Origin: Cephalopachus bancanus
Lineage: Eukaryota > Chordata > Mammalia > Primates > Tarsiidae
Reading direction: 5' to 3'
Assembly: GCA_027257055.1 (NCBI GenBank)
Contig: JAPVLO010000402.1
Span: forward strand, 620,001 to 684,000
DNA length: 64,000 nt
Positions 56,975-64,000 of the stretch are shown here, one piece after another. Both the position numbers and the translations under genes were made by a program. Under the pieces are notes generated by a model. That model made no database searches. It saw nothing but the letters and a program-made list of their open reading frames with translations, and was not told the origin of the DNA. The first letter of the stretch is position 1. Each line of letters starts with the position of its first letter.

Positions 56975-57775
56975 AAGTTTTCATTCATCCAGTACATATT
57001 CATTGAGTTCCTACTTTATGCTAGGCGCTGAAAAAGCAGTTATTAAAACAGGAAAAAAATCTCTCTTCACAACAAGCATATGGACTTCACAGCAACTTGG
57101 ATGAATTTAGAGTCAATCATACTCAGTGATCTATCACAGAAACAAAGAACAGAGTACCATATGTTATGTTTTCACTCATAAGCGGACCTTGAACAATTAT
57201 TATAATACTGTAAGAAAGGGATTGGCAGCAGTGGGAAACTGTCAGGGGAGGGGGGGTGGGATTGGCAGTTGAGGGAAGGGCATAATACGTCAATAAGGGT
57301 ACCTGCATAATCAATGTTTGTATAACCAACCCTGAATTGTACCCCACATCTTTATAATGAAAAAAATTAAAAATCTCTCTTCACAGAATACATATTCCAG
57401 TAGGAGAAAGATGGGCAATAAATGAAGTACTATATGCTGTGTATTATTCTTGGAAGATGATAAGTGATACAGAGAATTAGGGCCTGAGGTGAGTTATAAA
57501 TTTAATTAGGGTGATCAGGGAAAGTGTCATTGAAAAAATGATGTTAGGTAAGAATGTGTCTCAAGGAGCAGCAGAGGGGTCAGACTGGCTGGAGTGGAAT
57601 GGATTATAGGGAATTTTAAGAGATGAAGTTGAAAAGGGCAAACAGGGAGAAGCAGGCGGAGACTAGAGAGTCCTGAAGTCAATGTAGGCCTGTAGTGTTT
57701 GCTTGTTTGCAAAGGCAAGCCACTGGAGGGTTTTGATTAGATGCTAGATGTGATCAAGATCTTGTTATTGCCAAA
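56975..57775 (-). mobile_element. L2 LINE, 3' part, split by a short L1
   Basis: Antisense L2 from its 3' end inward: 'attcattgagttcctacttt', 'atgctaggcgctg', then after the L1 'tacatattccagtaggagaa', 'ttagggtgatcagggaaagt', 'agactggctggagtggaatg', 'agccactggagggttttgat'. The L2 sense strand is the minus strand. Old, no frame. Confidence 0.82.
57072..57368 (+). mobile_element. 5'-truncated L1, 297 bp, 17-bp TSD
   Basis: L1 3' UTR only, in sense, with the lineage-specific wording 'agtgatctatcacagaaaca', 'accctgaattgtaccccac' and an A-rich end. The perfect duplication 'aaaaatctctcttcaca' lies at 57055-57071 and 57369-57385. Same L1 lineage as 36074-37174 and 5632-6538. Confidence 0.95.
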
Positions 57776-57789
57776 TAACTAAAACCCTT

Positions 57790-59682
57790 CCACAAACTCA
57801 ATTCCATGTATCCTACTCTCTGTCACCTCTTATCTTTCCAGTTGACTTCATCCAGAACCTTGACTACAGTGGTCCTTTGATTCAACCAGGACCTCCAATT
57901 CATTGATCTCAGCTGATTACTTTTGTCTCTTATCCCTAGAGTTCTTTTCTCTACTTATCTGGGTAAAATCCTATGATCAACCATTGAGATCACTCCATTG
58001 ACTGCACCCTAAATGCCCTTGCCTTTTTTGTTTTTTCTTTGTGGTTGCTTGGGAAAATTATTACTTTGGTTCAGTTCAACTCTTCACATGCCACACCTGA
58101 ACTTGTGCAACCCAATGTAGCTGGAGAAAAAAAAGACTCATCATTCTGGACTGGTTTTACCTTAAATTAGCAACAATAAGCCTCAAATGCATTCTTAATG
58201 TTGCCAAGTATTCATATTAGGCTTATGCTCCCAGGAGTTATTACTCTCCCTTCCTCTCTCCTAGATGATTTATCACCTTATTGTCCTGCCTCAAACTTGC
58301 AACACATTTTCTCCATCTTTCTCTTCTTGTTTCTTATCTTACTAAAATAATTAGAAAATCAGAAGAGACTCTCCGCAGACTTGGACATCTATCTACCCAC
58401 CAGCAGTATCTGTCACAATATTTTGTGCTTTTTTTGCCTGTGAACACAGGTATATTTTAATGCCCCAATCTAAAGCCCATCCCTCCACATTGTCCACTGG
58501 ATTCCATTTTTCATCATCTATTCAAGCACATTACTTCATTACTCCTTCCATCCCTCAAAATCAATTTTGTTTACTCACTACTGGATCACATTCATAAATA
58601 TGCTGCTGTTTTTTTCATTTTAAAAAAGAACAGCTGTGTTTGGTAGCTCACTTTTGTAATTCCAGCACTTTGCAAAGCTGAGATGAGAGAATTACTTGGG
58701 CCCAAGAGTTCTAGACCAGCCTAGGCAACATAGTAAGAGCTCATCTCTACAAAAAATGCAAATATTAGCCCGACATGGTGGCTGAGCCTATAGCTACTCA
58801 GGAGGCTGAGATAGAAGGATTGTCTGAGCCCAGGAGATTGAGACTGTGCTGAGTTGGGATTTTGCCACCGCACTCCAGCCTGGGTGACAGTGAGACTCTG
58901 TCACAAACAAACCGACTAACCAATTGTTCCCCCCGCCAAAAAAGACCCCCCACAAACTCCTCTGCCCTCATCAGTCCTTACTTTGCTCTACTTTGTGACA
59001 CAATTCTATACATATATTATCTCTACTCATTGATGCTATATTGTCTTTTCCATTCTGTCTTGCATCTATCTCAGCCAGGACTTCATCTTGATCACACTAA
59101 CAGTTACTCTTGTCAAGGTCTTACAGTCATATTACGAAATCCACTGCTCGGGTCCCAATCTAGTTACTTGACTTACCACAGTATTTGTTCACAGCTGATC
59201 ATTTACTCCTTTCTTCACTTGGCTTCCAGGATACCATACTCACCTGGCTTTCTTTTTATCTTATTGGTGGCCCCTTCTCACACTCTTTTGCTAGCTCCTT
59301 TACTTTTACCCACACCCTAATAACGGAGTTTCCTGAGGCTTAGTTCACGATTCTCTTTTTTATCAATATTTATTTTCTTGACTCTCACCCAATCTGATGG
59401 CTTTAAATGCTCACTATATGTCAACAACTCCCAAATTTATGTTTTCAGCACAGACCTTTCTCTCACAGCTCTTTTCCATCCATGAGAACATTATTTTGAC
59501 TCCATCTTCAGAATACATTCAGTGTATCCATCACTAACCATTCATCACCAGCTGTAGTACTATCACCCTGATCTGAAGCCACCATCATCTCTTACCTGAA
59601 TTACTACAGTGGCCTCACAGTTGGTCTTTCTGATTTAATCCCCCTGCCCAGTGAACAGCAGACAAAGTGATAATAAAGTCTA
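57790..59682 (+). mobile_element. L2 LINE ORF2-region relic in opposite orientation, split by an Alu
   Basis: Sense L2 sequence, best seen from 58950 on: 'cttggcttccaggataccat', 'actcacctggctttc', 'caacaactcccaaattta', 'gaagccaccatcatctctta', 'gaattactacagtggcctc', ending 'agcagacaaagtgataat'. The part before the Alu is weaker. It is flanked on both sides by L2 in the other orientation. No frame survives. The 152-codon frame at 58862-59320 is not the LINE frame. Confidence 0.65.
58631..58915 (+). mobile_element. Old Alu (J-like)
   Basis: Sense Alu: 'tggtagctcacttttgtaat', 'tagaccagcctaggcaacat', 'actcaggaggctgag', 'cactccagcctgggtgac'. It is of standard old primate Alu type rather than the main subfamily here, and strongly diverged. 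It lies inside the sense L2 segment. Confidence 0.92.
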
Positions 59683-59689
59683 AGAGGTA

Positions 59690-59885
59690 GAAGGATGGAA
59701 GCAAGGAAACCTGAAGAGAGATCAGAAGCAATAGAGGTGCTGAGTACAAGTCAGTTCTGCATATATTTTGAAGGTAGATCTCATAGGATTTGTAGATGAG
59801 AGAAGTCAAGTCAAGAATGTCTCCAAGGCTTTTGGTATGAGCAATTGAAAGCTTGAAGTGTGGTGAAAGAGGTGGAATACTAGAC
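59690..59885 (-). mobile_element. L2 LINE fragment
   Basis: Antisense L2: 'ggaagcaaggaaacctgaag', 'tatattttgaaggtagatct', 'cataggatttgtagatgag', 'gtctccaaggcttttggtat'. In L2 coordinates it lies just 5' of the end of the 56975-57775 piece, so both may be halves of one L2 opened by the sense L2 between them. Confidence 0.75.
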
Positions 59886-60495
59886 TGCTAATAAGATTTA
59901 AATTTTAGAGTTTTTGAGAAGAAATATGGAATCTGTATCACCGAGCTTTTAAATATTCATATTTTTTCAACTACTGGTCCTATTTTGATTTTTTTTCAAT
60001 GAAAGGAAAAGGCTATCTTTACAAATATGGTCATTATAATATTGTTTACAATAGTACAACAATAATGTGAAAAAATATACACTATAACATTAAGTGAAAA
60101 CATGAGCTAATATGTTCATTAAGATTAGAAAAATGTAAAATGTTTATGAAGGTGGATAAGTCAAAATCAAAATCTGTAAAAATAAAACCAATTAATTTGC
60201 TAAGTCAATGAAAAAAGTAGCTATTTTAAAATAAAAATATTAATTAATGTTTTGAAAGATTTTTATATTTATAAGGAGAAATTATGTTAGAGATATAATT
60301 AATTGTCATCTTTATTCTATACATTAGATATATTCTTTTATAACATTTTCTTATAGAGGCAGTTTGTTTTTATCAGGTGGTGCAAAGTTTAACAATGTCT
60401 TATATGGATTTAGGAAGATTTTTCATGACATTTTAAAAATAATCCTCCACAGACTTCTACCTTAAGTGTTCTATTTTACCTCAACAACCTTATTC
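59886..60495. other. Unassigned AT-rich DNA
   Basis: 'aatattgtttacaatagtac' and nearby A-rich wording hint at an old L1 end near 60020-60180, too weak to call. Otherwise nothing. Confidence 0.35.
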
Positions 60496-60499
60496 CTGA

Positions 60500-60720
60500 A
60501 TGTAGAATCAAGGGATTTAACTTCAAAGCCTGGCTCTGTCACTTACTCCTTGTGGAGTTTTGGTTGTGGTAGGTAATTTGGGTCTCAGGTTTGTTTGACT
60601 TGCAAAATGGAGATATCAATCTCTTTTCTACTTATTTGACAATATGGTTGTGAAGATCAAATACAGTAATATATCTGAAAAGCCTTGAAAACTATAAAAC
60701 ACTAAAGAAATGTGAGGGAT
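60500..60720 (-). mobile_element. MIR SINE
   Basis: Antisense MIR: 'agcctggctctgtcacttac', 'tgacttgcaaaatggagata', 'ttgtgaagatcaaatacag', 'gaaaactataaaacact'. Confidence 0.8.
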
Positions 60721-62151
60721 TATGGTAATTTAGTTTGATATTATTTCTGCTTCATCCTGAAGATTACATCATAAGATCTTTATCATTTTCTGATTCCAAA
60801 AGTGATACTTCCCTTTAAATACCAGTTATCTTTAAAGAACTGAACAACAGAAACATATCTTTTCAAAATAAGTGCAAAATTAAAAAATGTGAATAAATCA
60901 TGTGTGTCTCATAAAGATTAGTAAATGATCATAAATGACAGGCAGAATAATCTTATATGCATTTGAAGCACACTCAACTTGAGGAAAGATAACAAGTTTA
61001 GCAAAAGTTAAACAAAATTTTAAAAACTTAAAAAGAAAATAGCAGGCTATTTGGAGTCACCTTGTCTATTTTTTAGATGTCTTTCTGAGCAGGTGAAATA
61101 CGAAATTAATTTATTAACAAAAGATTTGCTAATCCATCTGGCCAGCAGTATGTGTTCCATATATAGAATCACAGGCTGCAGAACAGAATCTCATTCAGCA
61201 CCAGTATGCTTTTGAAGAGAAAGATTCATGAAGACAGTAATCCAGGCAGAGCTGAAGAATGAGGAAAATATCAGTTTTAAAATTAAGATTTAGGATTATG
61301 GCTCTCCTAAGAGAAGAAGATTTATGCAGCACGTGTTCAATAATCACAAACAATAAGCTAATGAAAGGGTTTACTGGTTTGCAACAAATCTTTGCATTCT
61401 CTCCAAAGCTGCATATATGTTATGGGTGATAAAATTCATTGGGATAAAAATAGAATGCATTGTAAATTGAGAGAAGCCAATTATTATTTTTGAAAGGACA
61501 ACACAAATTTGCCCGAAATTTATAGCTACTGCTGCAAAAGCTATACAATAAAACCAATGTGATTATACAGTAGTTTAGCTAAAAACAAATCATCTGTTGC
61601 CAGAGTAAATGGACAGAAATAAACTTCAAACTACATTTTTGTTCATGAAAAGAAGAATCAATTTTGGCTCACAGCCAAACTGAACTAAGTATGAGAAAAG
61701 GACAGGAAGGCATGTCTTGAGAAGTTTTTCTTCACTCCAGACTAGTTTTTATTCCTTCCTAATTACGTGCATCTAGCTTTCTCTGCAACGACTTCTGAGG
61801 AGAAGCAAATTGAATATTTCTGCAAAGAAAGTAGGTGACTTGGCCTCTTTGAATTTCAGTTCTGTCATCTATAAAATAAGAAAGTAGAAGATATCTAAAA
61901 TCTTTTCCAACTCGTAGAAAATGCTTTCTTATTTCCAGCACTCTTGTCATATAGCCTTATATACCGATTTTAGAAGGGCTGACTTCAAGTATTTTTAGTA
62001 GAGGCTGCTAAGTTGATTGTTCTGTAGGATTATTTATTGCCTTCTAACGGTTTAGCTTTCTTCCTTATTTCTCTTGTGTTGGATTATCTGTGCCATTTAG
62101 ACTACAACTTCTTCCCTTGGCTTAATCTGTCGTTTTGTTGAGATATATTCT
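60721..62151. other. Unassigned DNA, partly conserved-looking
   Basis: No repeat is recognised except a possible MIR core near 61850-61890 ('catctataaaataag'). The block at 61290-61640 contains homeodomain-like TAATT/ATTA words and lacks repeat signatures, which is how conserved non-coding elements often look. This is an impression only. Confidence 0.35.
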
Positions 62152-62165
62152 CCAGGAGGCCCTTT

Positions 62166-62451
62166 TTTTTTTTTGAGTTGGAGTCTTACTCTGTCACCCA
62201 GACTGGAGTGCAGTGGCCGCTTCCGGCCACCGCAACCTCGACCTGCTGGGCTCCAGCGATCCTTCCGCCTCAGCCTTCCAAGTAGCTGGAATTACAGGCA
62301 TGCGCTACCACGCCCGGCTGATTTTTTTTTATTTATTGTAGAGATGAGGTCTCGCTGCCCAGGCGGGTCTCGAACCTGCGGGCTCAGGCAATCCACTCAC
62401 CTCAGCCACCCAAAGGCGTGGGATTACAGGCTGAGCCACGGAGCCTGGCTC
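62166..62451 (-). mobile_element. Dimeric Alu, tarsier-like subfamily, 14-bp TSD
   Basis: A full-length antisense Alu ('gagttggagtcttactctgt' to 'gagccacggagcctggct'). The perfect duplication 'ccaggaggcccttt' lies at 62152-62165 and 62452-62465. Low divergence from its relatives suggests a recent insertion. The 113-codon frame across it is an artefact. Confidence 0.96.
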
Positions 62452-62519
62452 CCAGGAGGCCCTTTGATGGAAAAAAAAAAAGTGTGGGGAATAATTAAGT
62501 TTCTGTATATTTGACATTA

Positions 62520-63830
62520 CTTTATTCTATCCCCACTCTTATTGATTGATTAGTTTCAGAATTCTAGGCTGAAATACATCTTTCAAGATTTTAAAAGCAT
62601 TTCTCTATGGTCTTGTTGCTGCCTATGCTGCCATTCTGATTCTTGTGTGTTAGCTCTTTTATCTCTGAAAGCTTTTAAGATCTTCCCTTTATCCTCAGAG
62701 TCCTGAAAAATGTACTGGAGAGTATTTTTCAAGTTTACTTATATAGTTTTTTATTGTGCTTGTTGAATCTGGAGGCTCATTTTCTTCAGTTTCTAAGAAA
62801 CTTTTCTTTTATTATATACCTTACAACTTCCTCCCTACTGTTCTTCTGGTCTCTCTTTCTGAAACATCTACCAATTTGGTAGTAGACCACTTGGACTGAT
62901 TCTCTAATTTTTCTAACTTTTGTCTCCCATTTCCCATCTTTGCTTCCTTTTTAACTTTTGGGATGTGCTCCTTAACTGTATTTTCTAACTCTGCCATTGA
63001 ATTCTTTATTTCTGCCATCACATTGTTCGTACTTAAGAACTCTGTTTTTTAATAGTTCTCTTTCACGTTCTCCTGTACTTTTTCTATGGATATACTGTAT
63101 CTTTTTAGTTCTCTGAAGACCTTAATTTAATTTTTGTTTGGTGTATTTTTTTCTTTGGATTTTTTTTTGTGTGATTCTTGTAGCGATTAGTTTGTCATGA
63201 CTCTCCTTGTTTACTTCAAAGGCTTTCCTAAAATGTCTACCGAACCTTGGATATCTGTTCATATTTAAGATGGAGGCCCTAAAAGCTTATTGGAAGCTCC
63301 TTGTATATTGGTGGGCTTTATCAAGGGTCATTTTGTGGCTGTCTAGAACCTGTACATTCCCCAAAGGACAACTGTCAGTATATATGAGGCTCCTCATTTG
63401 ACCAGCTGCCAGTTTCCTTAGGAAGGATCTCTCCAACTTCTGACTGGAATGGGGAGAGAGTACACTGGGGCAAAGTTGGTGGTCAGATGGCCCTCATCAC
63501 TGAGTCAGAGAAAGAAGGTTGGGGTGGCAGAAGGGAGTCTCATTGTTAAATCCTGTTTGAAGAATGACTTCCTACTCTCTGGGGTGGGAATGTGTGGTGT
63601 GCCTGTGTTACAGTCTCTAGAATTGATCCACAGTCTCTGCCTAAGTTAGAGAACTCTCTGTTTTCAATCCCTCTTCCATAGGTACTTTCAGTGATGTCTT
63701 TGGTCTCTAACTCCTGAATCCATCTAATGTTTTAAGGCATGAATTTTCTTGACAGTTCATCAACTTCTGTTCTTTTTGTGTTTATATTTATTTTTCCATT
63801 TTCTGTCATTTTGGTAGAATGTTTTTTGGG
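62520..63830 (-). mobile_element. Old L1/HAL1-type relic (antisense)
   Basis: A long T-rich plus strand. On the minus strand at 62821-63021 the frame begins MMAEIKNSMAELENTVKEH, a charged heptad-rich segment like the coiled coil of L1/HAL1 ORF1. Further on, 'atttctgccatcacattgtt' and 'tttctatggatatactgtat' also fit old L1 wording. The right-hand part (63280-63700) is less certain and could be unique DNA. Confidence 0.45.
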
Positions 63831-64000
63831 GCAATAGAGCAAATCTGTATGTTTTACCATTTATGTTAAGGAATAAATTATAGTTGACAAATTCAGGGTA
63901 ATAAAACAATTTCCCTATCCTCCAGATTTAAGTAATTAACTCAAAAGAAGCAGATAATTATCTCATGTAATTGCCCAAGTTCCTGGTTGTACATATTTCC

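Noticed and set aside
58862..59320. 152-codon plus-strand frame
   Set aside because: It starts in an old Alu and continues through L2 relic sequence in a frame that is not the LINE frame.

Overview
The window is nuclear DNA from a primate. It is AT-rich and dense with retrotransposons, and no gene can be named with confidence. The main clue to the species is a set of about ten full-length dimeric Alu elements sharing an unusual sequence: 'ggctcagcctgtaatcc' near the start, a right arm reading 'caggtcgaggctgcggtggc', and an end at 'gagactccaactc' before the A-tail. Human Alu subfamilies and the lemur/loris Alu types I know do not look like this. My best inference is a tarsier, with moderate confidence. 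The longest open frames (up to 195 codons) are LINE debris, antisense shadows or chance.

Layout. 1-5600: old L1 and LTR scraps, one Alu, a diverged direct repeat (732-1082 and 3021-3346) and a HAL1/L1-like relic. 5590-8120: a MIR split by a 907-bp L1 insertion, then a deleted mariner-type DNA transposon. 8120-14380: mostly unassigned single-copy DNA, with a palindromic DNA-transposon relic, a (GT)23 microsatellite and an Alu. 14390-20262: Alus, MIRs, an L1 3' UTR scrap, and a 161-bp segment present twice, one copy lodged inside an Alu. 20800-24060: a HAL1-like relic opened by an L1 that was itself hit by Alus. 24550-28575: four more Alus and an MLT1 LTR split by an L1. 28620-37192: MIRs, one candidate exon (30204-30447), a long old L1 and a younger L1 carrying an Alu. 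37193-46300: old L1, LTR and HAL1 pieces. 46361-47394: an Alu monomer containing an 838-bp solo LTR. 47440-53540: a MIR split by an Alu, old L1 and long unassigned stretches. 55540-56200: an L1 3' UTR fossil containing an 85-bp-arm hairpin. 56975-59880: L2 pieces in opposing orientations. 60500-64000: a MIR, unassigned DNA, a young Alu and an old L1-like tract.

No set of genes works together here. The informative content is the nesting order, the target-site duplications (TSDs) and a few structural oddities. The strongest are the solo LTR with a betaretrovirus-like layout, the 161-bp templated insertion, and the inverted duplication forming the hairpin. I found no rRNA, convincing tRNA, CRISPR array or undescribed functional system.
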